From Lingula anatina (Eukaryota > Brachiopoda > Lingulata > Lingulida > Lingulidae), in the NCBI RefSeq assembly GCF_001039355.2, contig NW_019774458.1, positions 447,774-511,773 of the forward strand: a stretch of 64,000 nt of DNA, given 5' to 3'. The notes below the pieces were generated by a model. That model saw only the letters and a program-made list of their open reading frames with translations, searched no databases and was not told where the DNA came from. Both the position numbers and the translations under genes were made by a program. Positions 1-11,135 of the stretch are shown here, in pieces. The stretch's first letter is position 1. The number at the start of each line of letters is the position of its first letter.

Positions 1-590
1 TGACATGGTTTTTCTTAAATGGTCATCATGGGAGCAGTGCCCAAAATAGTTTTTTTTCAAATTTTGATGCAATATTACATAATGTTTAACAGCATAATGA
101 CCATCAATTTTTAATAATAAAATATTAGTATCATGGATATTCAGAAAATGTGACTAGCAAAGGTCTTCAGGCCCATGGAACTTCAAAGTCACAACTTGAA
201 AATGCCAAAATGTAAACAAGACAGCAATCTGAACTGAAATGTTTTTTCCCCATTTATAACAATTTTTAACATAAAACAAAATTAACAGTTTACTGCCATT
301 TTTATATGATCAACTAAGAAAATTGATGAGATGGGAAAAATATCAATAGAGCAGTGTTAAATGTCCAATTTCTTCCATTCTGAGATTCTGAACATAGTGA
401 ATGATTGAATCTGACAAACTGCAATGATATGAGTTTATTTCCATTTTTGACACTTTATTACACAATACACGATAACATGTTTACCATCATTTTTAGAAAA
501 TCAACTAACAATGTTGTAAAGATGCAGGAAATGTCAAACGAACACTTTTACGTATCTTATTAATTAAATAATGAGACTGTTAACATGCCT
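1..590. repeat. Left copy of a dispersed repeat, inverted relative to 13080-13640
   Basis: This AT-rich stretch has no gene. Read on the opposite strand it matches about 13080-13640 closely: both hold the same landmarks in mirrored order, for example catgatgaccattt against aaatggtcatcatg. The two copies bracket the SEPSECS, TTC1 and cysteine-rich peptide genes in opposite orientation. They may be the arms of one very large inverted structure or simply two members of a repeat family. Confidence 0.7.
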
Positions 591-1142
591 AAGAATTGAA
601 TCTGAGGAAATGTGAAAAAACAGCATAACTTATAAAATAATGGTCCGATTATGCTGATTTTCGAACTTCACCTGCGTTTTAGTAAGATTGATTACTCCTG
701 TGAGTTTCATGACAACAGGCCTATTGGTTTTCCTTGAAATGTGTTAACAGTGTTGCATATATGCTGAAAAGTGAAAAAACAGCATAACTACTAAAATAGT
801 GGCCCGATCATGCCGATTTTTGAACTTGATCTGCGTTTTAGTAAGATTGATTACTCCTGTGAGTTTCATGACAACAGGCCTATAAGTTTTCCTTGAAATG
901 TGTTAACAGTGTTGGATATATGCTGAAAAATGAAAAAACAGCATAAATTCTACAATAATGGCCCGATCATGCTGATTTTCGAACTTGCCCTGTGTTTTAT
1001 GAATATTCATCAGCTCTGTAAATATAAAGCCAAAAGGTAAAACTGTCTTCCACTTATGGTGTTAACGCTGAAAGTGCACGGCGACGGCGACATGATCGGC
1101 GACAGCGACGGCGACGGCGACGACAGACGCAGGTGATGGCAA

Positions 1143-1172
1143 TATGTACAGACACATCTGTGTCTGTACATA
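1143..1172. repeat. Perfect 14-bp-stem hairpin at repeat end (first)
   Basis: TATGTACAGACACA is followed by a two-base loop and its exact reverse complement. It directly follows the GGCGAC-rich stretch. Confidence 0.9.
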
Positions 1173-1694
1173 AAAATATAAGTATTTTCCATTAATATCA
1201 TAGCCTTTTCAATCACNACATAATCAACTAACAATGTTGTAAAGATGCAGGAAATGTCAAACAAACACTTTTACATATCTTATTAATTAAACAATGAGAC
1301 TGTTAACATGCCTAAGAATTGAATCTGAGGAAATGTGAAAAAACAGCATAACTTAAAAAATAATGGTCCGATTATGCTGATTTTCGAACTTGATCTGCAT
1401 TTTAGTAAGATTGATTACTCCTGTGAGTTTCATGACAACAGGCCTATCAGTTTTCCTTGAAATGTGTTAACAGTGTCGCATATATGCTGAAAAGTGAAAA
1501 AACAGCATAAATTCTACAATAATGGCCCGATCATGCTGATTTTCGAACTTGACCTGTGTTTTATGAATATTCATCAGCTCTGTAAATATAAAGCCAAAAA
1601 GCAAAACTGTCTTCCACTTATGGTGTTAACGCTGAAAGTGCACGGCGACATGATCGGCGACGGCGACGGCGACGACAGACGCTGGTGATGGCAA

Positions 1695-1724
1695 TATGTA
1701 CAGACACATCTGTGTCTGTACATA
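1695..1724. repeat. Perfect 14-bp-stem hairpin at repeat end (second)
   Basis: This is identical to the hairpin at 1143-1172 and sits at the same place in its repeat unit, after the second GGCGAC-rich stretch. Confidence 0.9.
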
Positions 1725-2007
1725 AAAATATTTACTGAAGCCATTTTCATTTTCAAGAAAGGGAGAAGGATTTTATATTGGGGGTGGGTGGGGTTAAAGC
1801 TGATTTATGTAAACACCAGTTTTTCTATTTCTATTCATATATTTGACAAAAAAAAACGATATTGAAAATAATATATAAACTAGTGTCAGTGGAATTTTGG
1901 AAAAGAGCATTTGATTTCATTTTGAAATTTGGCTACTGGTCAAAAATTTTAAATAAAAATCAATCAATCAAACAGCATTTACTAGTAAGTAAAATTCCCA
2001 TGCTAAC

Positions 2008-4377
2008 CTGCTGTATCAAATGCATGCACTTTGAGGACTGGACACCATACGCATTATTGATTAAATGAGGTATCTCAAGTTTGGCACATAGTTGAGCTAC
2101 TTCTTCTATCCTTAGAGAAAAAACAATAAAGTGCATATTTCTGATGTACTAATAAGGTAAACAAAACTTTTCATCAAAACAAAGCAGGAACTTCCTGAAC
2201 TCATCATCAAATGTTAAGATGCAAATAGGAAGTGTGTTTTTTTTTAATCAAAAAATGTTAACACTTGGAAATACTGGTTTTGATCATGAATATGATAAAA
2301 TATGTAATATCGGAGGTAAAGTACAAATCTACACATATGCTATTTACCTGTCAGGTACTCTTGGGGCAAAGCAGCTGGTTGTTGTCATCACACATAATAT
2401 ATTCTTAGCACCTAATTCCTGCACTTTTAATTCAATGGCAGAAATATCTGTCCTTAGTTCATCTCCCTCAAGTTTGTTTTCAATTACTATTGGTTGAAAA
2501 CCTGTCAGTATATAAATATATATTCTTACTTGTAATGTTGATAACATTTTTCATAATGATAAAAAGTAATTTCAAAGTCAAACCTAGCAGTGTTCATTTT
2601 TTATAGGTTTCAAGTTATGCTTAAATAGTATGCTTAAACAGAGAGAGAAAAAAGAACCATTTCAAAGTGAAAGTAAAATCAATTAAACAAATCTAAAAAA
2701 AAAACTGAAATAATATTCATGAATGATACCTGCTGTAACCATAGATTTAAAGCAAGACTTCTGGTCTATCCTTGGCCATAGCACATATCTGGCATCAGGT
2801 CGCTGTTGTTTCAATGTCAGCATACAGAGAACCAGGCTCATGCCTGTTGCCATGGGAACAACAAATGCAGAGGCTGCAGACTGGACACCTAATGTTATGA
2901 GATGAAATTGCTATAGGAAAGCAAAATAATATTTGTTTTTTTTTATTAAAAGTCTTGTGATTTCTCTATTCATATTGTTGATGTCCTTATTTAAGAATAC
3001 AAATACACTGTGCGAAGAGTATAAACTTTACAATACCTGCCTGCTATCTTGATATCACTCATACTATTACATATATTACCTATTTTTACAACAGCACCTA
3101 ACAAGGAAATGATAAATAACACTAAGTTAATACTTACTTTAAACAGGTAGATTTAATATTCTCTTAACATTACCAACTATTTATGAGACTGCAATAATAT
3201 TCATGCACCTGCTGTCTTGATGATGTCCAACACCATGGAGTTTGTAAGTTTGTTCAGCAAACTAGAGCCTGCTGCCTTTGGCTGGATAGCTGTTATATCT
3301 CCTGATCTACCTATGCCATGGCCTATACTAGAAAATATAAAAGGAAAATGATTATTTAATCCATATACAGTACATTTGAATGTAGACACATCTTGCTACT
3401 ACTCTAACTTTTATAGAGCTAACTACAAGGTGCACAGTGTATCCTTTTTTAGCAAAGTAATTATCCACTTGGATTAGATGTACATTTTATTCCATATTTG
3501 ATTATACTGTATAATTTACATGACAGCTTGCAATGTTTGCATTATAGATGACACAGGGCAGTGATACAAAACACCTCCCCATTTTATTTGAGTTGTGAAG
3601 AAAAAAAAAGGCCATACCCAGTGAAGGTCATACATGTAAATGCAGATGTTGTCCTAAATGAATGTCCAGTCATAGAATGTAGACATTGCAAGCTTTCATG
3701 GCTACCAGACATAAGGTACTGGTAGTACTCTTTAAGAAAAAACTTTTGTTTTATCGATCTAAATTGAGAAGCTTTTCAGGATGAAAAAAAAAACTGTGTA
3801 GTATTTTTGAACACACTTTAAGGTCTTACAAATGCTGATTTTAGATATATGATTATATAGCTTGAATTTCTAACTTGTAGTGTCTATTAGCCACCAGTCT
3901 TGATGCAATTCTTGCTTCTCTTTCCCCAACACCACAGTTTCCTGGAAAATTGTTGCTGTCCATTACTGCTAGTTCTTGTAACAGCAGTTCTATACTCATG
4001 TCATCCCAACCAATTTCAGGACATTTTTTCTAGAATAAGTAAAGAGCAAATGCATATACTGCAAATGTAATACCAAACCTTACAATTGTCATTTCAGACT
4101 AAATGGACAACTAAATATACTTGATGTTCAGCCACGTTTAAAATGAAAATTACTTTCAAACATTTATATATCAGGCATTGGTACATTTTCTTGAGCATTT
4201 ACATTAAAATGTACCTGTAAATTTTAAAAATAAAATAAGAAAATAAACAAATAAATATATAACCTGTTCAAATAACTGCCTGACCAAGTTCTCTCTTGCC
4301 CTTCTTGCTTGTGCACCTTGCTGCACGTACGAAGAAGAAACTATTTTTTCTGCTAAGCTGCAATTTTCAGCATTCAT
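2008..4377 (-). CDS. SEPSECS: O-phosphoseryl-tRNA(Sec) selenium transferase, N-terminal 268 aa (3' exons outside window)
   Basis: This cytosolic, PLP-dependent enzyme converts phosphoseryl-tRNA(Sec) to selenocysteinyl-tRNA(Sec), the last step of selenocysteine synthesis. Six coding exons are visible: 4377-4264, 4029-3875, 3327-3209, 2888-2730, 2501-2348 and 2110-2008. All have GT-AG junctions and compatible phases. The product starts [20 protein letters not shown] and carries family signatures: [10 protein letters not shown] (phosphate-loop region), [69 protein letters not shown] and [17 protein letters not shown]. The human enzyme is about 500 aa, so the C-terminal half, including the exon expected to carry the PLP lysine, lies left of the window. 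The start is the first Met in exon 1. The gene is head-to-head with TTC1. Nothing looks broken. Confidence 0.96.
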
Positions 4378-4672
4378 TTTACACTTTCTATTTTAATTCC
4401 AAAAGTACATGCAACCAATAACATCCGGAAGTTGGAGCTGAGCACAAGTTTACGAGTTGATATCTAATCCGCTTACTTATAAAAGCCTTCATACATAGAT
4501 TTATTATACACAAAAAATACTTGCACTAAGCCAAATTTTATATACAGTATTCTTTAAATACACAATCGACATCTCTGTTTGCTCTAAAATGCACTTTTCG
4601 TTACAGCGCATGAATCGTATATTAGAAAACTGCACAACTTCCGGCTACTTCCGGTAGATGTGATCCTAGAAG
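4378..4672. promoter_or_regulatory. Bidirectional promoter between SEPSECS and TTC1 with ETS-type motifs
   Basis: The 300 bp upstream of the SEPSECS start hold a CCGGAAGT at 4425-4432, two closely spaced ACTTCCGG at 4637-4644 and 4647-4654, and a CCAAT at 4415-4419. No TATA box is obvious. Clustered ETS motifs in a short divergent spacer are typical of housekeeping bidirectional promoters. A GTAGGA donor after 4672 could end a noncoding first exon of TTC1, whose coding exon begins after a clear acceptor at 5136. Transcription starts are inferred. Confidence 0.65.
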
Positions 4673-5157
4673 GTAGGATGTTTTAAAGGTTATAAATACT
4701 TTTTTTATGAAACAAATGTGGAGGAAATAAGCTGTTAATTTTTAGAAAGAGATATATTTCAAAGACAAATAGCAAGTACAAATTATTGATATCTCTATAC
4801 GAATGATTGGCATACTTTGCACAGTTTACTAGTTTAATTACTTCTTTTCTGCAACCACTTTCACTTGATGAAGTGCCTCGTTGTTTTGGAGCACCAGCTT
4901 TTACAAGAGCACCAGAAATTAATAAATATAATCATTTGGTTACATTTTTAACCAGAATTTACAAGATAACCTCAATGTATGTACATGTATAATATTAGTA
5001 TATAAATGTATGACTCTCCAGCACTAACGGCGTAAAAGCATAGATTATGGCAGTGCACAGCTTTGTGAATTTGGTTTTAAATTTCTCAATCTTGAAAGTT
5101 TTTCTTCTTTATTTTTATCGCATTCAACATTTTCAGGTCAAGAAATATTTTGGAATC

Positions 5158-6274
5158 ATGGCTTCAGTTGATCCAAATGATTTAGCTGGTGATTTAACTC
5201 AAAACTTGGAAAACTCCCTAAAAGAAGAAAAGGCCAGAAATGAATCAGACTCAGATAAAAAATCCTTCATCAAAGATGATAATTGTGGTATTAATAAAAA
5301 GGATTATCATGAAAATGAAAACTCTCAGCATCAAAAATGCGGAACTGATGTACCAGTAGATGAAGTTGAAGCAGGAGAAAGTGACTCTGATGTAGATAAA
5401 TGTACAAAACCGGATGAGAATGATATAGTTGTAGATGAGGAATACATGAAGAAATTAGAAGAAAAAATGTCAGAAGAAGAAAAACAGGTATAAATAATCA
5501 AGTACTTTTAAAAACTGTATTTACCTCTTTAAGGCATCGAAGATAGAAGCTATGGAAAATGGGTATCCCTAAATGGTGCAATACATTGCAAAACGGCCAA
5601 ACACAGTGCAATACACATGAATAAACAAGTCCAGTTGCAAGTATACATGATAAATGGTCATTTCAAACAAAATGAGGTGATACAAAAGATATTAAGATAT
5701 ATTGTTAATTGATTAATATTGTTGTTGCAACTTAACAAATCATGCTGGTAATATTATGAAGAAGAGCCACTGTCTGCCATTGGCTGCTGACCCAACAATA
5801 TACAAGTCTCACCAATTTGTTAAATTATATCAGCGGTATTAATTATCTAGTAATATGTATATATTTTTTTATATCCCCCTTTTTTGTTTGGAATGTCTTT
5901 TTTTTTTTGTTTAACTGCAGATGGACCTGTTTTTTTTTTTTTTTTTCAGTGTATTGTACTGTGTTGCGCTATATTGTGGTGTATTGCACAATTTAGGCAG
6001 ACCACTTGAAAATATATTGTTAATACAGTTTATTTATGATCAAATTAAAATTATTTGAATTAAAGCAAATGCAGTATGTATTCCTAAATGATTTTTTTAG
6101 GTTAGAAAAGATGAAGCCCAGGCACTTAAAGCAAATGGGAACAGCCACTTTAAGGCCAGTGAGTTTCAACTTGCTATTTGCTCATATACCCAGGCACTCC
6201 AGACATGTCCACTTTGTTTTCAAAAGGAAAGGGCTATCATGTATTCCAACAGAGCTGCATGTAGACTCCATTTA
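5158..6274 (+). CDS. TTC1: Tetratricopeptide repeat protein 1, first two coding exons (168 aa, 3' part not found)
   Basis: TTC1 is a small soluble TPR adaptor reported to bind chaperones and G-alpha proteins. Exon 1 is coding 5158-5487 (110 aa), preceded by an acceptor ending at 5136; exon 2 is 6101-6274 (58 aa), phase 0 to phase 0. The first exon is acidic and low-complexity and ends EEYMKKLEEKMSEEEKQ, a TTC1 landmark just before the TPRs. Exon 2 encodes the first TPR and part of the next (ALKANGNSHFKASEFQLAI, then CPLCFQKERAIMYSNRAACR). The family is about 290 aa, so two TPRs and the C-terminus are missing. I saw no later TPR exon on the plus strand. They may lie far downstream, with the cysteine-rich peptide genes nested in the intron, or this is a gene fragment. 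The upstream in-frame Met at 5047 lies before the acceptor and is unlikely to be used. Confidence 0.9.
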
Positions 6275-6291
6275 GTAAGTTTTTGAGTTAT

Positions 6292-6292
6292 A

Positions 6293-6328
<36 letters not shown>
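6292..6328. repeat. (TTA)n microsatellite
   Basis: About 12 uninterrupted TTA/ATT triplets in the intron after TTC1 coding exon 2. Confidence 0.9.
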
Positions 6329-7406
6329 GAAGTTAAGCAATTTCAATTGATAGAATGATTTCCCTAGATTGGTTCACTCTTTAAGGTAGATCGGTCGTTA
6401 TGTAATTTGACGATTTGCGCAATTTCAGCGCATCNTCGGCCATATTTGATCCGCGGATCAACTTTGTTGTCAAAGCGGGGTTATTCGGCCCGCCATCCAC
6501 AGTTAAGGCCACTTTGTTCAAGAGTTACAGAGGAATTAAAAGTTATTCCATCTGATGCAACTACCACTAAAAATATACCCCCTGTTAAGTTTTCTGAACA
6601 CTGTCACACCTACATCTCACGCGCTACAAACTGCAGCTACAGGATATTTTGGAACTGTAAACGTGACTGAGATACACACTTGATCTCTTTACATGACACA
6701 ACTGTATCATAAGCAGGTGTTTTTTTTTTCTTCGTCACAGATGAAGGTCATTTTATTTTCAATTAACCTATATATCACGCCAAATTATTTCCATTATCAA
6801 CGTAAGACACCTCCGAGTGGAAAAGTGCTGTACCGAGATTATTAGAATACCATCTGTAACGATACTTAATCTTTTGATTTATTTATATATTTTATCACTA
6901 TCTGAGCCATACCATTTTAATAATAAAACCTGTTTTATATAGATACAAGAAATTTGTCTGTTATTAGATCGCCATATCGAAGATGCAAAGGTATGTAGAG
7001 CTCTATTTAAGATCCCTCCTGCAGTTCTTACGCGATGTAGAGAGTGTGCTATTCGATAAGACATCTTTTTATAAACCGTCTGCGCATGATTTCAAAATGA
7101 AAAAAAAAAAAACAACAACAACAAAGCCAAACTATATAAGAAAATATTGGAATTTTATTTTCATCAGGGTCAGTATTTTATGAACCTAGATTTTTTGTTT
7201 TATTGTGAACATCTGTCAAACGTTTGTTGGTTATTTTTCGGGTTTTTTTTTCAAATCATTATATTTCACTGCCTCTGCAGTTGTCCGCAATACCGGATTC
7301 GATGTAATGCACGATAAAGTTTAAAAGGCTCCACTGTGTGGCGACCTCTAATGAAATTTCGAACACGTTGGTAATGTTTCTTTCTTAACAGTGGGTTTCT
7401 TTCTAG

Positions 7407-7976
7407 CTAACAGTGGTGATGATGGCAGCACTTGATGGCGTACCAGTTGCTTCTAGCACAGTTCCGTCCAGTAACATAGCATTTCGGGAAGTTGAAGGAC
7501 ACACATGTCCCAACTTGGTAGAAGCAGCGGTCACAGACTAGGGGGTCACCCACAGGGTTAGGTTGACAAATCCAGTAGCATATAGGCAACGGCTGTATTG
7601 TCGCCTGGAAACGAAAGAGGTGGTTGCTACATTTAAAGCGTCTCCATGATTTTATACTTTTTATTTGATAAATTATTTTATCTGACAGAATATTATTGCA
7701 TAAAGAACATGCGACCCCAACACGTCTTTAATTCGGGCGGCCGCAGTTACAGTGCAGGACACTTAATTAGCAGTGAAGAGTTTCAGAGGAATTAAGAAAA
7801 CTTGGTTGCAATCATGCGTGTACCTTATCTAGCTACAACTAAAGCAGTATGTGGTATGGACTTTCTGAACACAGCTGTCTTAAGCAGAAACTTACGGATA
7901 GAAACGCTTCACTCGGGCCATGGACGAATGTAGCTACCAGAATTGCGAACGCTAATATTACGACTTTGGGCGACAT
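7407..7976 (-). CDS. Secreted ten-cysteine, His-tailed peptide (copy 1, 92 aa)
   Basis: Two coding exons, 7976-7896 (27 aa) and 7604-7407 (65 aa), joined in phase 0 by GTAAG and TTTCCAG sites. Exon one is a signal peptide, MSPKVVILAFAILVATFVHG, with likely cleavage after PSEA. The mature part has ten cysteines, with C-x6-C-x7-C-x6-C-x9-CC at its core, and ends CCHHHHC. A noncoding first exon ends at 8672 and a TATA box lies at 8744-8751. The spacing does not fit vertebrate beta-defensins (C-x6-C-x3-5-C-x9-10-C-x5-6-CC) or the big-defensin or mytilin sequences I recall. A host-defence peptide is the natural guess from size, secretion and cysteines, but that is inference. Copy 2 lies 3.2 kb away on the same strand. 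Confidence 0.85.
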
Positions 7977-8743
7977 GGTACCAGGGAAATATCTGAAACA
8001 AAATAGTTTAAAATACAATTTATAGATAATGACGACACTAAATTCGTGTGGCTAAGATAAATAATTCAGAAAAAAAATTAGGAAAAAAAAAATCAAAAGC
8101 ATTTATTTCTTGAATTACGTAGAGATTAAAAGAGGAAAAGTTAAGAACAAGTGTAAACTGGGAAATTTATGAGCACTACCATTTCAAGAATACAAGTATA
8201 TTTTGAAAAGTAAACACCGCTTTCCTTCTTCACGTTGGAACTACGTAGATCTATCTCACTCCGCCGGACTCGTTGAATGTTATCAATTTAACAGATTAAC
8301 TCGGTTCCTCCTGGAATTGAGTAGAATACAGAAAAGCTGGTTATTATACGAGTTTGTTGGAAACAAGGGGAGGCGTGGTTACCTGTTACAAGGATTGCAT
8401 TCAGCGAGAGTCCCTGAAGAGGTTTATCTTCGTAGACCGATAGTAAGATTGGGCATGTGCCCTTATTAGTTGTTCACGGCCTTAACCCACCCCTGTTATC
8501 ATACGAGTTTGTTGGAAACAAGGGGAGGCGTGGTAATCTGTCACACGGTTTGCATTCAGCGAGAGTCCAGTAGAAGCATTGGGCATGTGCCCTTATTCGT
8601 TGTTCACAGTTAAAATCATGCTCAGAGAAAAAATTCAAGCAAATCAAAGAAAGAAAGCGAAACCAGCTCACCCTGCAAATTTCAATGATGCACTAGCAAC
8701 GGCAGCAGATATGAAATAGCCCTACGCTCCTTACGTGTTGCTG
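7977..8743 (-). promoter_or_regulatory. 5' leader region of copy 1: noncoding exon and leader intron
   Basis: On the minus strand a noncoding exon (about 8720 to 8672) ends at a GTGAGC donor. A TTTGTTTCAG acceptor at 7993-8002 opens the coding exon at 7992, leaving 16 bases of leader before the ATG. Copy 2 has the same arrangement (donor after 12051, acceptor before 11151). A ~75-bp segment with gagtttgttggaaacaagg occurs twice in this intron (about 8342 and 8497) and twice in copy 2. Confidence 0.75.
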
Positions 8744-8751
8744 TTTATATA
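8744..8751 (-). promoter_or_regulatory. TATA box of cysteine-rich peptide copy 1
   Basis: TATATAAA on the minus strand lies about 75 bp upstream of the leader-exon donor. The same box and its surroundings are kept in copy 2, which supports use. Confidence 0.75.
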
Positions 8752-9480
8752 CTCAGTTAAGATATGCAGTTGAACATCATTGCAGTTCAAGGTGATATGG
8801 TACATTTAAAATGTGGGATGTCAACTTAAAATAACATACTGCAGCTCCACCGCTGTATTGAAGGTCCGGCGTGATAAGGAATATCAAACTGCGTACAATA
8901 ACATTCATTCGGCTACACTCGTCTCTCACCGTTTAAGTGACGTCACACCTGACTGGTATGTGCTACACGCTGCAGCTGACAAATAGAAAACGTGTACGTG
9001 ACACTGATCCACACGTGTTTCCTTCAATGTATTAATGACTGCTTTGTGTACGTGGCACGACTGAGATAGTTGTGTTTGGCCGAGCTTCAATGTTATTTTA
9101 TTGCGTTTCAAACCATCTGCATTTATACATACGAAGCCAATTATTCTTTTTTAACGTGACACAACTGATGCCGATGAAATACTTAACTCCTTCTTTAGGA
9201 CTATAATTTAAATTGCTTTTTTTAATGTTCACATAATCCTTTGATGTAATTATCTCGTCTTTTATTCCCACGGCGATATTTTAATTTTGCAATTGGCCAA
9301 ATCTTGTATTATTATTTGTTTCTTTTATTATATTGTTTTAAGTGCAATCCCCGCCAAGCAGCATAGAAATCATTATACACATGGTCACGAAATAAGGTGA
9401 GAATAAATGTTCTACCCTTGCAGCATTTTATTTTGCCTTTGCCGATATTAGGATATAATACGGTATTCATGTGTTCTTAA

Positions 9481-9817
9481 AGGGATAATAACTCTTCGTG
9501 TGAGGTCTATATGTCACAATAAAAACATTGTGAATAACTCATAGAAACATAATATATCCTGTTTTATGACAAAAACAGCAGTTATAGCTATTATTCTGAT
9601 ATCTGAGCTTGTCTTCAGACCACGTGACCTCCACTGATGGCTATACTCTGTTATAATCTCTTAAGAGATTTTAACAAAAAACCAAACTTTTCAGAAAAAA
9701 AAACAGGGACTAATTTTGAATGTAAAAATGGATTTGTTAACCATTGGTAAGTATGGGAAAATTGTTGTTTACTCCAGGAAAATTTATTTTTGGCCAAAAC
9801 GAAGAGTTATTATCTCT
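9481..9817. mobile_element. TTAA-flanked MITE, ~337 bp (copy in peptide-gene duplicate 1)
   Basis: It begins AGGGATAATAACTCTTC and ends with the near-complement GAAGAGTTATTATCTCT, bounded by TTAA at 9477-9480 and 9818-9821. There is no coding capacity. A close relative of the same length is at 41524-41861. TTAA targets are used by piggyBac and Kolobok transposases; which one moved this is not decidable here. The paralogous spot in duplicate 2 (near 12890) lacks it. Confidence 0.9.
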
Positions 9818-10218
9818 TTAAGCTTTGTTCAGTCTGTTCCCCATAAACACCCAAGGTACTTTACTAATTAATCGCTTATATACTNCATTTTATTCCGTTT
9901 CAATTAATCTACTTGTATATATCATACCAGTTTATTTCCATTATCAACGTAAGATACAAGTGGAAAAGTGCCGTAAAGAGATTATTATAATACCATCTTG
10001 TAATGATACTTAATCCAATTGATCCTATCTATTTATATATTTTATCACTATTTAAGTCATACCATTTTATAATAAAACATGCTTCATATAGATACAAACA
10101 ATATCGAAGCTGCAAAGGCATATCGAAGCTGCAAAGGCATGAAGCTGCTGCAGTTCTTACGCGATATAGAGAATGTGCTGTTTGAGACGTCTTTCTTTAA
10201 ACCGTCTGCAGCACGATC

Positions 10219-10262
10219 TCAATAAAATAAAATAAAATAAAATAAAATAAAATAAAATAAAT
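10219..10262. repeat. (AAAAT)n microsatellite followed by AAT and AAAG tracts
   Basis: Eight or more AAAAT units are followed by AAT triplets and (AAAG)n to about 10312. The tract is absent from the paralogous position in duplicate 1. Confidence 0.85.
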
Positions 10263-10571
10263 ATAATAATAATAATAATAAAAAAATAAAGAAAGAAAGA
10301 AAGAAAGAAAGAATAATAACAAAGCGAAACTATACTAGAAAATATTGGGGATTTTATTTTCATCAGGGTCAGTGTTTTATGAATCAAATTTGTTTTGTTT
10401 CATTGTAAACATCTGTCAAACATTTGTTTGTTTTTTTTTTCAAATCATTTTATTTCACTGCCTCTGCAGTTGTCCGCAATACCAGATTCGATGTAATGCA
10501 TGATAAAGTTTAAAGGGCTCCACTGTGTGGCGACCTCTAATGGAATTTCGAACACGTGGGTTTCTTTCTAG

Positions 10572-11135
10572 CTAACAGTGGTGATGATGGCAGCATTTGA
10601 TGGCGTACCAGTTGCTTCTAGCACAGTTCCGTCCAGTAACATAGCATTTCGGGAAGTTGAAGGACACACATGTGCCCACTTGGTAGTGGCAGCGGTCACA
10701 GACCAGGGGGTCACCGATAGGTTGAGGTTGACAAATCCAGTAACACAAAGGCTTTATTGGCGCCTAGACACGAAATATGTGGTTGCTACATTAAAAGTAC
10801 CTTGATGAATTTATACATATTGTATGAGAAATAATTTCGTCTGACAGAACATTATTGCATAAAGAACATGCGATCCCAACACGTCTCTAATTCGGATGAC
10901 GGCAGTTATAGTGCAGGACACTTAATTAACAGTGAAGAGTTCCAGAGGAATTAAGAAAACTTGATTGAAATCACGCGCGTACCTGATCTAGCTACAACTT
11001 AAGCAGTATATGGTATGGGCTTTCTGAACACTGCTGTCTATAGCAGAAACTTACGTATAGAAACGCTTCACTCGGACCATGGACGAATGTAGCCACCAGA
11101 ATTGCGAACGCTAACATTACGACTTTGGGCGACAT
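10572..11135 (-). CDS. Secreted ten-cysteine, His-tailed peptide (copy 2, 90 aa)
   Basis: Two coding exons, 11135-11055 (27 aa) and 10763-10572 (63 aa), in phase 0. The signal peptide differs from copy 1 only at residue 7 (Met for Ile) and the last exon-one residue (Tyr for Ser). The mature part begins APIKPLCYWICQPQPIGDPL and keeps all ten cysteines and the CCHHHHC end. Relative to copy 1 two residues are missing before the first cysteine and five are substituted, all in the first half; the last ~38 residues are identical. Both copies have intact frames, splice sites and TATA boxes, so both look functional. Family unknown; a defence peptide is plausible but not shown. Confidence 0.85.

Larger units (their letters stand above)
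500..1760. repeat. Tandem ~160-bp repeat units with GGCGAC-rich tails, duplicated as a block
   Basis: The string gtgaaaaaacagcata or a close variant recurs at about 612, 771, 931, 1335 and 1491, giving a unit of about 160 bp. Two units end in a GGCGAC-rich stretch (about 1080-1130 and 1640-1685) followed by a perfect hairpin. The block from about 500 is itself copied from about 1226. Short open frames across it are repeat translation, not genes. It lies in the intron after SEPSECS coding exon 6. The pattern resembles dispersed repeats common in bivalve genomes, which is recall rather than a tested match. Confidence 0.75.
6763..9884. repeat. Tandem duplication unit 1 carrying cysteine-rich peptide gene 1
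   Basis: From ttatttccattatcaacgta at about 6790 through the CCCCATAAACACCCAAGG landmark near 9845, this block matches 9918-12965 head-to-tail, in genes, introns and flanks. It carries a TTAA-flanked MITE at 9481-9817 that unit 2 lacks. The stretch 6330-6762 before it shows no recognisable gene. Confidence 0.88.

Noticed and set aside
1080-1135. GGCGAC repeats as a CRISPR array or coding repeat
   Set aside because: They are short direct hexamer repeats without spacers in a dispersed animal repeat, copied again at 1640-1685.
5047-5157. In-frame upstream Met giving TTC1 a hydrophobic N-terminal extension
   Set aside because: A strong polypyrimidine tract and CAG acceptor end at 5136, so this stretch is intron; TTC1 is a soluble protein that starts with an acidic region.
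7407-7589. Calling the cysteine-rich peptide a beta-defensin or big defensin
   Set aside because: The size, secretion and CC near the end are suggestive, but the cysteine spacing differs, there are ten cysteines rather than six, and the hydrophobic N-terminal domain of big defensins is absent.
8203-8469. 88-codon plus-strand open frame
   Set aside because: It lies over the leader intron of the peptide gene on the other strand, covers a duplicated noncoding segment and has no recognisable features.
10157-10387. Minus-strand frame encoding a very hydrophobic run of Ile, Leu and Phe
   Set aside because: It is the translation of an (AAAAT)n/(AAT)n microsatellite.
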